From positions 1 to 64,000 of the forward strand of contig CADBQY010000078.1 in the NCBI GenBank assembly GCA_902796885.1: 64,000 bases of DNA. Reading direction: 5' to 3'. A model generated the notes under the pieces. It did not search any database and was not told the DNA's origin. It saw only the letters and a list, made by a program, of their open reading frames with translations. This DNA is from an uncultured Planctomycetota bacterium (lineage in GTDB: Bacteria; Planctomycetota; Planctomycetia; Pirellulales; Thermoguttaceae). Each line of letters begins with the position of its first letter. Position 1 is the stretch's first letter. The translations under genes were made by a program, and so were the position numbers. Shown here in pieces: positions 33,721 to 42,464 of this stretch.

Positions 33721-34959
33721 CTATTCCGCCGCTTTTTCTTTCGGGCGCGGTCCTTTGGCGAGATATTCGCGCACTTCGTCGGGAGTGATCAGTCCGTCGC
33801 CGTCGGCGTCGAGCCGGCCGAAAAACGCGGTCGATTCGAGAGAGAGGGAGGGTGAGAATTCGCGCAACGTCAGCTGGCCGTCCCCGTTGGCGTCGCGCGC
33901 CAGGAACCAGCGGGGGATTCCCGCGGTTTCGTTTGCCGAGGGGGCGAATTCCCGCACGGCGGCCGCCGAGGCGCCGTTTTCCTGCGTGAGAATTCCGAAA
34001 AGTTCCGGTTCCTCCTCCGTGCCGGCCCCTTGATCGGCGTCGGCGACAATTTGCGCGAACTCTTCGGGACTGATGTCGGCGGGCTTCTGCGCCGGATCGA
34101 GTTCTTCCTCGTCGGCGGCGGCTTTGCGGATCGGCGCCGAGATCGGACGGATCAGAATCGGTCCGTCGGTCTTAAGCGCGGTTTGCGCCGCGTTCAGACG
34201 CCGCGGCGGAACCGGATGGGTGACCGTTCGCCCCTTGGCATAGGCGGCCAGGTTATAGAGAAGTTCGTAATCTTCGAGGACGAAATCGCCGTTCAGGTCG
34301 AACGATTGCGGACGCCCGGGCATCGACGCCCATTCTTCGCGCTGAAGTTTACCGTCTCGGTTCGCATCATACTTTTTGAGGACGTGGTCAACGTAACGGC
34401 GGATGACCAGCGACGTGTTCGGAATCCCTTCGGCGTCGCGCCGGTTCAGAGTGATCGGGTCGAACGTGTCGCCGATCGCGTCTTCGTCGTAAGCGCCGGG
34501 GAGTTCCGGTACGCTATCCCTTGTTTGATTGGAAAGATAGGTGATCAGATCGGCCGGTTTCTGCGGGGTGTCGGGACCGGAAGGAACCGCGACCGTACCG
34601 TCCCCGTCCGGCGAGCCGGTCAGCGCGGCTTCATAAGCTTCGCGGATGGCCGCGGCCATGGTCGGATGAAGACCGTGTACACCTTGTAATTGTTCAAGGG
34701 CCAATTCGAGTTCCGCCCGATTGGTAATGACGACCGGATCGGGATCGGCTTTGTCCAATTCGGTCGTGATCACCAAATCTTCGGCCGGGTTGGGGTGCCC
34801 CGGGGCGGGAGGGGCGGCGCTGTGCGGCGTGGCGAGGAGCGCGGAATTTGTTTCGACGTCGTCCGAGACCTTCGGCAACGCGGGGGGCTGTGCCGACGCG
34901 CCCGCCGCCAGCAAAAGCGCCGCAAGGAGATAAACTGAGAATCGGATCGGTTTCGTCAT
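33721..34959 (-). CDS. Secreted EF-hand calcium-binding protein
   Basis: 412 aa. Signal peptide ~1-23 (LLAALLLAAGASAQ). It has three good EF-hand loops: DANRDGKLQREEW, DANGDGQLTLREF and DADGDGLITPDEV, with a degenerate fourth, DLNGDFVLEDYE. Linkers are Pro/Ala-rich. EF-hands are frequent in planctomycetal exported proteins. As the first gene of the pseudopilin operon it may be a secretion substrate or a calcium-responsive accessory; calcium is known to stabilise GspG pseudopilins, which makes the pairing sensible. No catalytic motif is visible. Confidence 0.8.
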   Translation of the reverse strand: MTKPIRFSVYLLAALLLAAGASAQPPALPKVSDDVETNSALLATPHSAAPPAPGHPNPAEDLVITTELDKADPDPVVITNRAELELALEQLQGVHGLHPTMAAAIREAYEAALTGSPDGDGTVAVPSGPDTPQKPADLITYLSNQTRDSVPELPGAYDEDAIGDTFDPITLNRRDAEGIPNTSLVIRRYVDHVLKKYDANRDGKLQREEWASMPGRPQSFDLNGDFVLEDYELLYNLAAYAKGRTVTHPVPPRRLNAAQTALKTDGPILIRPISAPIRKAAADEEELDPAQKPADISPEEFAQIVADADQGAGTEEEPELFGILTQENGASAAAVREFAPSANETAGIPRWFLARDANGDGQLTLREFSPSLSLESTAFFGRLDADGDGLITPDEVREYLAKGPRPKEKAAE

Positions 34960-35044
34960 GTTTTTCGCCTGATTCCCGCTTCGCGCGGTTCGTGCAAACA
35001 GTTTCTGTTCCTCAGCCGACGCCGGGAACCGTTTCTTCTCGTAG

Positions 35045-35086
35045 TATAGTATACTATATTTAACCGGATTCGGTTTTCTCTGTCAA
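35045..35086 (-). promoter_or_regulatory. Promoter and palindrome for the EF-hand/gspF operon
   Basis: Minus strand: -35 TTGACA (35086-35081), 17-bp spacer, -10 TTAAAT (35063-35058). A perfect 14-bp palindrome TATAGTATACTATA (35045-35058) abuts the -10 and covers the expected start site, so it may be an operator. Confidence 0.6.
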
Positions 35087-35121
35087 TTTGGGACAAAGAG
35101 AGAAAAAGGGGTAATTTCCGC

Positions 35122-35149
35122 TTGAGTTTTCTCTCTGACCCCTTAAAAT
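35122..35149 (+). promoter_or_regulatory. Promoter for gspE
   Basis: -35 TTGAGT (35122-35127), 16-bp spacer, -10 TAAAAT (35144-35149). A 10-bp inverted repeat AGAGAGAAAA/TTTTCTCTCT (35097-35106 with 35127-35136) overlaps the -35 element. Confidence 0.6.
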
Positions 35150-35230
35150 CGAGATACCGCGTTATCCGACGTTCCGTTCGCCATTTCGTGCGGCCGGGCG
35201 GTCTGCGGTCAATCGAAAAGGAAAAGGTTT

Positions 35231-36934
35231 ATGGCGATCCGTTATTTTGAAAAGGAGGAGGAACTCACTCCTCTGAATCCGGTTCAGATGAATATTGCGC
35301 GCGAGGCGCTCGAATCGGACGGGCGGCTGACCGCCGTTTTAAACCAACTCGGCGTGAAGACCGAAGAGGACGCTCTTTTTCTGATCGCCCGAAAGTTGGG
35401 GGTTCCGATGGCCGATTTGGCGAAATCGGAGGTTCCCGACGAGGTCTTGGACGGTTTTCCGGTGAAAGCGGTTCATCAGTACGGGATCTTTCCGATCGGC
35501 CGCGGCGAGGACGGTTCGCTTTTGATCGCGACCTGCAATCCGTTCCGGCCGGAACCGATCGACGCGTTGGCCGCCGCGCTCCATCAGCCGACCCTTCCGG
35601 TCGTCGTCCTTCCGGGGGAACTGGCTAAACTGATCAAAAACCGTTTGGGAGTCGGCGCCGAGACGGTCGACGGGCTCCTGGCGCAGGCCGACGACGAGGA
35701 CGGGGTTCAGGTTCTGGAAGACATTGACGTCGATCAGTCTCCCGAAGCGACGATGGCTCAGGAAGCGACGGTCGTGCGTCTGGTCAACGAAATTCTGACC
35801 GAGGCGGTCGAGTCGGGCACGAGCGACATTCATATCGAAGCGCAGGAGTCCGGGATGAAGATCCGCTACCGGATCGACGGTGTTTTGCAGACGCAGCCGA
35901 TGCCTCCCGAAATTAACCGCTTCCAGTCGGCGATCGTCAGCCGACTGAAAATCATGGCGCGTCTGAATATTGCCGAAAAGAGGATTCCGCAGGACGGGCG
36001 AATTAAAATCCGCGTCGCCGACCGCGCGGTCGATATTCGTCTTTCGATCATCCCGATGCTTCACGGCGAGGGGATCGTGATGCGTATTCTCGATAAGGAC
36101 CGGATGAACTTTACCCTGCGCGGGATCGGGATGGACACCGATATTTACGAGATGTTCGGTCAGCTGATCAAACTGCCGCACGGGATCATTCTGGTGACCG
36201 GCCCGACCGGTAGCGGGAAGACGACGACTCTGTACAGCGCGTTGAACGAAATCAAAAGCGACGATACCAAGATCATCACCACCGAAGACCCGATCGAATA
36301 CCAACTGGACGGTATCAACCAGATTCAGGTGAATACGAAAGTCGGGCTGACGTTCGCCGCCAGTCTGCGCGCGATTTTGCGTCACGACCCCGACGTGGTT
36401 CTGGTCGGCGAAATTCGTGACTTCGAAACCGCCGAAAACGCGATTCAGGCGTCTCTGACCGGGCACCTGGTTTTCAGCACCCTTCACACGAACGACGCCG
36501 CCGGCGCGTATACCCGTATGATCGATATGGGGATCGAGCCGTTTTTGGTTTCGACGACGGTCGAGGGGATCATGGCCCAGCGGCTGGTCCGCCGCCTCTG
36601 CCCCCACTGCAAAGAGCCGTATATCCCCGCCTCCGACGAGGTGCCGAGCGATTTTCCGTTGGATCGGCTTCTCGATTCGAAAGAGAAAATCTTCCGGCCG
36701 GTCGGATGCCGCCAGTGCCGCCAGACCGGATACGCCGGCCGGGCAGCTCTCTACGAGCTCCTGATACCGAACGACGATATCCGCCGACTCGCCGGTCAGA
36801 AGGCGCCGTCGAACGAGATCAAGAAGATCGCCCGCGCCGCCGGGATGGATACCCTGCGCGACAACGGTTGGAAAAAGGTTCTCAACGGGTTTACTTCGAT
36901 CGACGAAGTGGTACGTACCGCGAAGATGGACTGA
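35231..36934 (+). CDS. gspE: GspE/PilB-type secretion ATPase
   Basis: 567 aa. N-terminal MshEN-like domain (~20-140), then the ATPase: Walker A GPTGSGKTTTLYSAL (about 325-339), Asp box and Walker B DPDVVLVGEIRD, His box STLHTNDA, and a tetracysteine zinc site (CPHC ... CRQC). It powers pseudopilus assembly at the cytoplasmic face of the inner membrane. It is transcribed away from gspF-J across a 271-bp shared regulatory region. No gspD, K, L or M is in the window. Confidence 0.95.
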   Translation: MAIRYFEKEEELTPLNPVQMNIAREALESDGRLTAVLNQLGVKTEEDALFLIARKLGVPMADLAKSEVPDEVLDGFPVKAVHQYGIFPIGRGEDGSLLIATCNPFRPEPIDALAAALHQPTLPVVVLPGELAKLIKNRLGVGAETVDGLLAQADDEDGVQVLEDIDVDQSPEATMAQEATVVRLVNEILTEAVESGTSDIHIEAQESGMKIRYRIDGVLQTQPMPPEINRFQSAIVSRLKIMARLNIAEKRIPQDGRIKIRVADRAVDIRLSIIPMLHGEGIVMRILDKDRMNFTLRGIGMDTDIYEMFGQLIKLPHGIILVTGPTGSGKTTTLYSALNEIKSDDTKIITTEDPIEYQLDGINQIQVNTKVGLTFAASLRAILRHDPDVVLVGEIRDFETAENAIQASLTGHLVFSTLHTNDAAGAYTRMIDMGIEPFLVSTTVEGIMAQRLVRRLCPHCKEPYIPASDEVPSDFPLDRLLDSKEKIFRPVGCRQCRQTGYAGRAALYELLIPNDDIRRLAGQKAPSNEIKKIARAAGMDTLRDNGWKKVLNGFTSIDEVVRTAKMD

Positions 36935-36971
36935 CGGTTTCCCGTGCCGAACCGAAACGGTCCGTCTTCTC

Positions 36972-37000
36972 TTGACGGGGGACTACGGTATATTTAGAAT
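36972..37000 (+). promoter_or_regulatory. Promoter downstream of gspE
   Basis: -35 TTGACG (36972-36977), 17-bp spacer, -10 TAGAAT (36995-37000). It rules out a translation start at TTG 36972, which is part of the -35 box. Confidence 0.7.
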
Positions 37001-37040
37001 ACGAGAGGGGACGTGGTTTGAATTTCGGGATGAAAACGGT

Positions 37041-37775
37041 TTGAACTTGAACAGAATCGGCGCGTTGATTTTACTGGTGATTTTTCTGGCGCTTCCGGCG
37101 TTTCGGGGGGAGTCTGTTCAAAAGCCGAACGTTGTACGGCTCGGAACCGCCGAGGGGGACGCCGCGCTCCGTCGGCGTGCCGACGACTACCTGCGGCAGA
37201 CCCGCCGCCTTCTGGGAGAACGATTTCAAGAGGAGTTTTACCGCTCGGCCGTCGAAACGCGCCTGGCCGGTTTTTCGGTTGCCGCGGAAGCGTCCCGATC
37301 GGCCGATCGGCATTGTTTCGATTTTTTAATCGCGGATTCCGATCCTTGCGCCGACGAGGTCTTCGCGTTTCTCGACCAGTTCGAACGCCAAATGTCGGCA
37401 CCGTCGGACGACGTCCTTTACCAGGCGGGGAATCCGCTGAACGCCTATGCCGCGCGGCTGGCCCTTTCACCGGCGGCGCCCGCGACCCGCGGCGTTTTCC
37501 GGCACGGCCTTCAGACGCCTCCGATTTCGCTTTGGGCGGGGCTGGCCATTTCGCTGTTCACTCTTGTGGGATCGGTTTTTTCCGCCGTACCTCCGGTCGG
37601 CGGCGCGGCGGGACCGGCGGGACTGTCGTTCCGAGAATTATTTCGATTGATGGCGAGGCGTCTCTGTTTTCTGTTTCTGCTTTTGCGCGGGCGGGCCGTT
37701 CGATGCGGCATGTCGGCGATTCTTCCGCGCTCGATGGCGCTTGAGGAGAAAAAAAGCGTCTGTCTTCTCCGTTGA
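37041..37775 (+). CDS. Hypothetical exported or membrane protein
   Basis: About 244 aa, not recognised. The N-terminus RIGALILLVIFLALPAFRGE is a signal peptide or anchor. The middle is charged with Arg-rich helices (ADDYLRQTRRLLGERFQEEFYRSAVETRL). A second hydrophobic segment lies at ~160-180 (ISLWAGLAISLFTLVGSVFSA), with a third possible near the C-terminus. No ATG is available in frame; TTG 37041 or 37047 is the best start, with a weak ribosome binding site. Codon use is like neighbouring genes. It lies between gspE and a DUF1559 gene, so a link to pseudopilin biology is possible. Confidence 0.55.
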   Translation: MNLNRIGALILLVIFLALPAFRGESVQKPNVVRLGTAEGDAALRRRADDYLRQTRRLLGERFQEEFYRSAVETRLAGFSVAAEASRSADRHCFDFLIADSDPCADEVFAFLDQFERQMSAPSDDVLYQAGNPLNAYAARLALSPAAPATRGVFRHGLQTPPISLWAGLAISLFTLVGSVFSAVPPVGGAAGPAGLSFRELFRLMARRLCFLFLLLRGRAVRCGMSAILPRSMALEEKKSVCLLR

Positions 37776-37849
37776 TTCGCGGCGCGTTGCGCCATGACGG
37801 CGGAACGTATTCGATTTCACGCGAAGAAAACAACGAAGCGGAGAACGCA

Positions 37850-38842
37850 ATGAATTGCACAAGAAAACAAACGGGGCGTCGGCGCGCCTTTACCCTGGTT
37901 GAACTTTTGGTGGTGATCGCCATCATCGGGATTCTGATCGGTCTTCTCCTGCCGGCGGTGCAGGCGGCTCGGGAAGCCGCCCGCCGGATGAAATGTTCGA
38001 ACAACGTCAAGCAGATCGTGCTGGCGTTTCACGCCTTCCACGATACGCACGACGAGCTTCCGCCGGAATGCAAGCTCGACGCGTCCAAACGGACGAGCGA
38101 GGGGTACGGAATCCTGACCAAGGTGCTTCCTTATATCGAACAGGGTAGCATTTACAGTCAGATCGACTTTAAGAAGGATTACGAGGAAGACGAGGGGGAC
38201 GAAGATTACGGCGGAACCGAAGGGTTGGCAAAAGTTCGCGTTCCCGCGTTTCTCTGTCCGAGCTGTTCAAACGAAGAGTCGAGTATGAAACAGTACGGCC
38301 AGGAGCTGGAATGTATTACGTCGCACTACTACGGAATTTCCGGCGCGGTCGGCAAGAGAAACGAAACGTCCGAGTATCACCTCGCGCGTTCGAAAGAAGA
38401 GAACAGTATCAATTTCTACGGACAGGAAATGAGCGGCGGTCCCTGCGCCGATAACGGCGTTTTTTTCGAGAACAAAGGGGTGCGTTTCGGCGATATCACC
38501 GACGGGCTTTCGAACACGATCGGAATCGGCGAGATCGCCCATAAGGATTACGAGGGGTATTTTGCCTGGATTCGGGGCGGCTACTACTTTATGGGCGGCC
38601 CGGTGATCTATGTCAGCTCGAAAAATGTCGAGTGGGACCTGAACGCGATCAAGGATCAAAAAGACGAGAATCACGACCAGTACAAGACGTTTTACAGCAC
38701 CGGATCGTTCTCGAGCCATCATCCCGGAGGGGTGATGTTCGGAATGATGGACGGAAGCGTGAGGTTTGTAAACGACACGGTCAACAAGAAGGCGCTTCTG
38801 AGCGCCGCCAGCCGTAAAGGACATGAGCCGAACTCTCTGTGA
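37850..38842 (+). CDS. DUF1559 pseudopilin-like surface protein, second copy
   Basis: 330 aa. The N-terminus [20 protein letters not shown] with [20 protein letters not shown] is nearly identical to that of the 12.8-14.1 kb protein. Here the residue before the mature Phe is Ala instead of the canonical Gly, so prepilin cleavage efficiency is an open question. The C-terminus [18 protein letters not shown] is the DUF1559 end motif. The bodies of the two proteins differ strongly. ATG 37850 is preceded by GGAG; the in-frame upstream extension is spurious. It is followed 19 bp later by the prenyltransferase-repeat gene. Confidence 0.9.
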   Translation: MNCTRKQTGRRRAFTLVELLVVIAIIGILIGLLLPAVQAAREAARRMKCSNNVKQIVLAFHAFHDTHDELPPECKLDASKRTSEGYGILTKVLPYIEQGSIYSQIDFKKDYEEDEGDEDYGGTEGLAKVRVPAFLCPSCSNEESSMKQYGQELECITSHYYGISGAVGKRNETSEYHLARSKEENSINFYGQEMSGGPCADNGVFFENKGVRFGDITDGLSNTIGIGEIAHKDYEGYFAWIRGGYYFMGGPVIYVSSKNVEWDLNAIKDQKDENHDQYKTFYSTGSFSSHHPGGVMFGMMDGSVRFVNDTVNKKALLSAASRKGHEPNSL

Positions 38843-38861
38843 TCGAAGGAAAGGGACTTTT

Positions 38862-40028
38862 GTGAAACGCGGTTTTTTCATTCCGGCGCTGATTGCCGCG
38901 CTGTTATGCGCGATTTTGTCGGTCGGCGCGCCGCTTCTCGGCGGCGACGGAGGCGAAGTGGTCGTTTCGGGGGAACCGACTCCGGAGGCGCGCGCGGCGT
39001 GGGAGAACACCCGCCTTGAGATGACCGCGTTCGGCGCGGAATACCTCCGTCGGAACCAGGAGGAGAACGGCGGCTGGACGACCGAAAAGGGAATCGGCAC
39101 GAGCGTGGTCGTTCTCCTGGGGCTTCTGCGCGCCGGTTACCCGATGGAGGACCCCGCGGTGGAACGCGGCCTGGATTACGTACTGCGCGCCGTGCAGGCC
39201 GACGGCGGGATCTATACGCCCGGAGGACATATCCCCGTCTACGAGTCGTGTCTGGCGCTCTCCTGCTTCGCCTACGCCAAGAGCCGGTTCGGCACCGATC
39301 GGTTCGACGCGATTTTAGAGAACGGCGAGGCGTTCGTGCGCGGGCAGCAGTATTCGGAAGAGAACGGAACCTCGCCCGACGACAAAGCTTACGGCGGACT
39401 CGGATACGGAAAGAAGTCGCGCCCTGACCTTTCGAACACGCAGTTCTTCGTCGACACCTTGCGCGACTTGGGCGCCGACTTTAACGACGAGGCGATTCAG
39501 CGCGCGGTGACTTTCGTCGAACGATGTCAGAACTATCCGTCCGGAGACGAAAACGAGACGGCGCCGATCGACGAAGACGACGCTGGCGGATTCTTTTATA
39601 CGTGCATGGCAAATGAGAATCCCGCCGGACAGGAGACCGACGGAGGTCTGCGCAGTTACGGGAGCATCACCTACGCGGGTCTTAAAAGTCTGATTTACGC
39701 CGGACTGACCGAGTCGGACCCGCGCGTCGAGGCGGCGGTCGGCTGGATTCGGAAGAATTACTCGACCACGAAAAATCCGGGGCTGGGACTCCGCGGTTTA
39801 TACTATTACTATCACACGATGTCGCGCACGATGGACGTGTTGGGCGGCGAATATTTCGCCGACGACGCGGGAGTTTCCCATTTTTGGAAAGGGGAGCTGA
39901 TCGAGGTCTTTTCGCGACGGCAGCGGCCCGACGGTTCGTGGGCGAACAGTAATCCGATGTGGTTCGAGTCGGATCCGAATCTGGTGACCGGCTACGCGCT
40001 GATCGTTCTTTCGTACTGCGCGCTGTAG
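38862..40028 (+). CDS. Secreted prenyltransferase/squalene-cyclase-repeat protein
   Basis: 388 aa from GTG 38862 (AAAGGGA upstream). Signal peptide KRGFFIPALIAALLCAILSVG. The mature protein is an alpha/alpha-toroid of QW-type repeats: LRRNQEENGGWTTEKGIGTS, VQADGGIYTPGGH, DKAYGGLGYGKKSRPDLSNTQF and RQRPDGSWANSN. A catalytic DxDD motif of hopene or squalene cyclases is not evident, so this is a toroid-fold protein of unknown function rather than a terpene cyclase. Such proteins are abundant in planctomycetes. It is 19 bp after the DUF1559 gene. Confidence 0.8.
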   Translation: MKRGFFIPALIAALLCAILSVGAPLLGGDGGEVVVSGEPTPEARAAWENTRLEMTAFGAEYLRRNQEENGGWTTEKGIGTSVVVLLGLLRAGYPMEDPAVERGLDYVLRAVQADGGIYTPGGHIPVYESCLALSCFAYAKSRFGTDRFDAILENGEAFVRGQQYSEENGTSPDDKAYGGLGYGKKSRPDLSNTQFFVDTLRDLGADFNDEAIQRAVTFVERCQNYPSGDENETAPIDEDDAGGFFYTCMANENPAGQETDGGLRSYGSITYAGLKSLIYAGLTESDPRVEAAVGWIRKNYSTTKNPGLGLRGLYYYYHTMSRTMDVLGGEYFADDAGVSHFWKGELIEVFSRRQRPDGSWANSNPMWFESDPNLVTGYALIVLSYCAL

Positions 40029-40150
40029 TCACCCGTTTAAATTCAGCGGTTCGGTTTTCCGCAGCGGAAGCCGAAATGACCAAGCCTTGGAGTTTCCGGG
40101 CTGAATTTAAATTTTCCTCAGACGGAAACTTCAAGCCGATTCGCCACGCC

Positions 40151-40939
40151 ATGAAACGAAGAGATCTTTTACTCGGCGGCCCCGCCGTCGTCGGTGCGCT
40201 TCTGACCGGCGGCGCGGCCGCCGCCGACGCGGACGACGCCGCGCCCGTCTGGACCTACGAGCCGCTCGATGGCGCCGAAACGGCGCAGCGCGCCTACGAC
40301 CTGTACAGCGACGGAAGTTGTATGTACGCCGCGTTCCGTTCGATCGTGGGGTTGGTCGGCGAAAGACGCGTGGCGAAACACGCGGGCGAGTCGGTGCAGT
40401 GGAACGGTTTCCCCTACTACATGATGAAATACGGAAAAGGGGGCGTCCACGACTACGGGTCGCTTTGCGGAATTCTGAACGGTTGCGCCGCGGCGATCGC
40501 GCTTTTCGTGACCGAAAAGAAAGACGCCGCCCGCATGACGCACGACCTGTTCAACTATTACGAATCGACGGAACTTCCGATTTTCGTTCCCGCGGAAACG
40601 AAGTTCGGCGAGATTCCGACGTCCCTTTCCGAGTCGGTTCTCTGCCACATTTCGGTAACGCGCTGGGCGGTCGAGGCGGACGAAACCGCCGAATCGCCGC
40701 GACGGAAGGAGCGTTGTAAGCGTCTGGTCGGCGATCTGACCGCCAAGACGGTCGAGATGCTCAATAGTTATTTTGCCGCGGGAAAGAAATGCCCCGCACG
40801 TGACGAGACGGCGTGGGCCGGACCGGCGTCCGGATGTGTCGAATGCCACAATCCGGAAGGGAGCCGTCCGCAGGTGAACGTCAAGATGAACTGCGCGCCG
40901 TGTCACGGCGATATGCCTCCCGGCCACGGAATGGAATAA
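40151..40939 (+). CDS. Tat-exported C_GCAxxG_C_C redox protein with two CxxCH motifs
   Basis: 262 aa. Tat-like signal MKRRDLLLGGPAVVGALLTGG. The core has SCMYAAF and YGSLCGILNGCAAAIALF, the C_GCAxxG_C_C pattern found in split-Soret cytochrome c. The C-terminus has two c-type haem attachment motifs, CVECH and CAPCH, close together. Predicted periplasmic di-haem redox protein; cytochrome maturation genes are not in the window. An in-frame upstream extension to 39959 overlaps the previous gene and is rejected. The partner and electron donor are unknown. Confidence 0.8.
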   Translation: MKRRDLLLGGPAVVGALLTGGAAAADADDAAPVWTYEPLDGAETAQRAYDLYSDGSCMYAAFRSIVGLVGERRVAKHAGESVQWNGFPYYMMKYGKGGVHDYGSLCGILNGCAAAIALFVTEKKDAARMTHDLFNYYESTELPIFVPAETKFGEIPTSLSESVLCHISVTRWAVEADETAESPRRKERCKRLVGDLTAKTVEMLNSYFAAGKKCPARDETAWAGPASGCVECHNPEGSRPQVNVKMNCAPCHGDMPPGHGME

Positions 40940-40972
40940 GCCGGATCGAAGAAAGGATCGTCGTTTTTCGTT

Positions 40973-41007
40973 TTCCCCCGCGCCTTTCGGTTCGGGGGGA
41001 TTTTTTT
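40973..41007 (+). terminator. Intrinsic terminator after the C_GCAxxG gene
   Basis: C-run/G-run stem (40974-40980 with 40993-40999) followed by seven T. Its T-run touches the stop codon of the convergent glcD-like gene. Confidence 0.75.
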
Positions 41008-42422
41008 CAGAAGATCTTGCCGGGATTCATGATTCCGTTCGGGTCGAGCGCGTTTTTGATCGCGCGGAGCGTGTCGAGGAATTCGGGGCTGACGACCGAC
41101 TCCATATACGGCTTACGCTTACACCCGATCCCGTGTTCGCCGGATATACGTCCGCCGAGCCTCGCCACTTCGGCGTAGAGTTCGCGCAGGAGGTTTGGAA
41201 GGGTCGCGTCCCATTTTTCATCGGACCAGTCGGCCGGCGCGCAGACGCGGCTGTGCACGTTTCCGTCTCCCGCGTGGCCGTAGCAGGGAATCGCCACGCC
41301 GTATTTGGCGGCCAGTTCGCCGCACTTGGCGACGACGTCGGGGATTGACGCGCACGGTACGACGATATCTTCCCCCGACTGCCGCGGGTAGAGCTGGCTG
41401 AACGCTTCGGGAATCGAACGGCGGATCTTCCAGATTCGTTCCGACTCGGCCTTCGTATCGGCGGCGTAGATTTCGTCGGCGCCCTCTCGTTTCAGATAGA
41501 CGCCGAGCGCCTCGCACTGGTCGGCGAGCGTTTCGGGATCGTTCCCGTCGACCGAAACCAGGAGAATCGCTCCCGATCGGCCGAGCGGGAGCGGGTCGTT
41601 CAGCCAGTGACACCCCTGCCGAAACGCTTCGCCGTCCATGAACTCGATCGAGACGGGGGTGATTCCGGTACCGGTGATCATCGCCGGGACCGCCGCGACC
41701 GCCTGGCCGCGGGTCGGAAAGAGCGCCAGAAGATCGTGCTGATACCGGGGGCGGGGGATCACTTTGAGGATGATTTTCGTAAAGACGCCGAGCGTTCCCT
41801 CCGAGCCGACCAACAGCGGAATCAGATTGTAGCCCGTCACGTCTTTGAGGAGTTTTCCGCCCAGGTTCAGAACGCGTCCGTCCGGAAGAACCGTTTCGAG
41901 TCCCAGGACGTAACGGGAGGTCACGCCGTATTTCACCGCTTTTCCGCCGCCGGCGTTTTCGGCGACGTTGCCGCCGATCTGGCACATCTCGACGCTCATC
42001 GGATATCCGGCGTAGAAGAGACCGTGCGGTTTTAAATACTCGTTGATGTCGTTGGCGATCACTCCCGGCTCGACGGTGATCGTCATATTTGCCGTATCAA
42101 GCTCGACGATTTTATCGAACCGGTCCATCGCCATCACGATCCCGCCAAAAACGGGAACCGCGCCGCCGGAAAGTCCCGATCCCGCGCCGCGCGGCGTGAC
42201 GGGGACGAGATTTTCGTTGGCCAGACGCATGATCGCGGCGACCTCGTCGGTTGACGACGGGCGAACGACCAGGTCGGGCATTCGGCGGTAATGCGTGCCG
42301 GGGATCTCGTCTCGGGAGTACGGTTCGAGACGTTCGGCGTCGCGGTAAATGACGTAGGGGGCGCCACAGATTTCGGCGAGCCTTCGTGCGATTTCGGGAG
42401 TGACCGGATTGTATTTTGTCAT
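41007..42422 (-). CDS. FAD-linked lactate/glycolate dehydrogenase (GlcD/LctD family)
   Basis: 471 aa. N-terminal PCMH-type FAD-binding domain with VTPRGAGSGLSGGAVP (FAD pyrophosphate site) and CQIGGNVAENAGGGKAVKYG. The C-terminal FAD-oxidase domain contains CYGHAGDGNVHSRV and GRISGEHGIGCKRKPYM, with the conserved catalytic-region His residues. It oxidises a 2-hydroxy acid, D-lactate or glycolate. It lies downstream of etfB-etfA, the same order as the lctBCD electron-confurcating lactate dehydrogenase of acetogens, so electrons probably pass to the Etf. No [4Fe-4S] GlcF partner is adjacent. Confidence 0.9.
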   Translation of the reverse strand: MTKYNPVTPEIARRLAEICGAPYVIYRDAERLEPYSRDEIPGTHYRRMPDLVVRPSSTDEVAAIMRLANENLVPVTPRGAGSGLSGGAVPVFGGIVMAMDRFDKIVELDTANMTITVEPGVIANDINEYLKPHGLFYAGYPMSVEMCQIGGNVAENAGGGKAVKYGVTSRYVLGLETVLPDGRVLNLGGKLLKDVTGYNLIPLLVGSEGTLGVFTKIILKVIPRPRYQHDLLALFPTRGQAVAAVPAMITGTGITPVSIEFMDGEAFRQGCHWLNDPLPLGRSGAILLVSVDGNDPETLADQCEALGVYLKREGADEIYAADTKAESERIWKIRRSIPEAFSQLYPRQSGEDIVVPCASIPDVVAKCGELAAKYGVAIPCYGHAGDGNVHSRVCAPADWSDEKWDATLPNLLRELYAEVARLGGRISGEHGIGCKRKPYMESVVSPEFLDTLRAIKNALDPNGIMNPGKIF

Positions 42423-42464
42423 GGATGTCTTCGCCGCTTGTTTTTCGTCGGCTGAATTGCTGAA

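Noticed and set aside
36972-37040. TTG start for the hypothetical gene at 36972
   Set aside because: That TTG is the first half of the -35 box TTGACG; translation must begin downstream of ~37007.
38862-40028. Hopene/squalene cyclase
   Set aside because: QW-like repeats are present, but the protein has a secretion signal, is shorter than cyclases, and lacks a visible DxDD motif.
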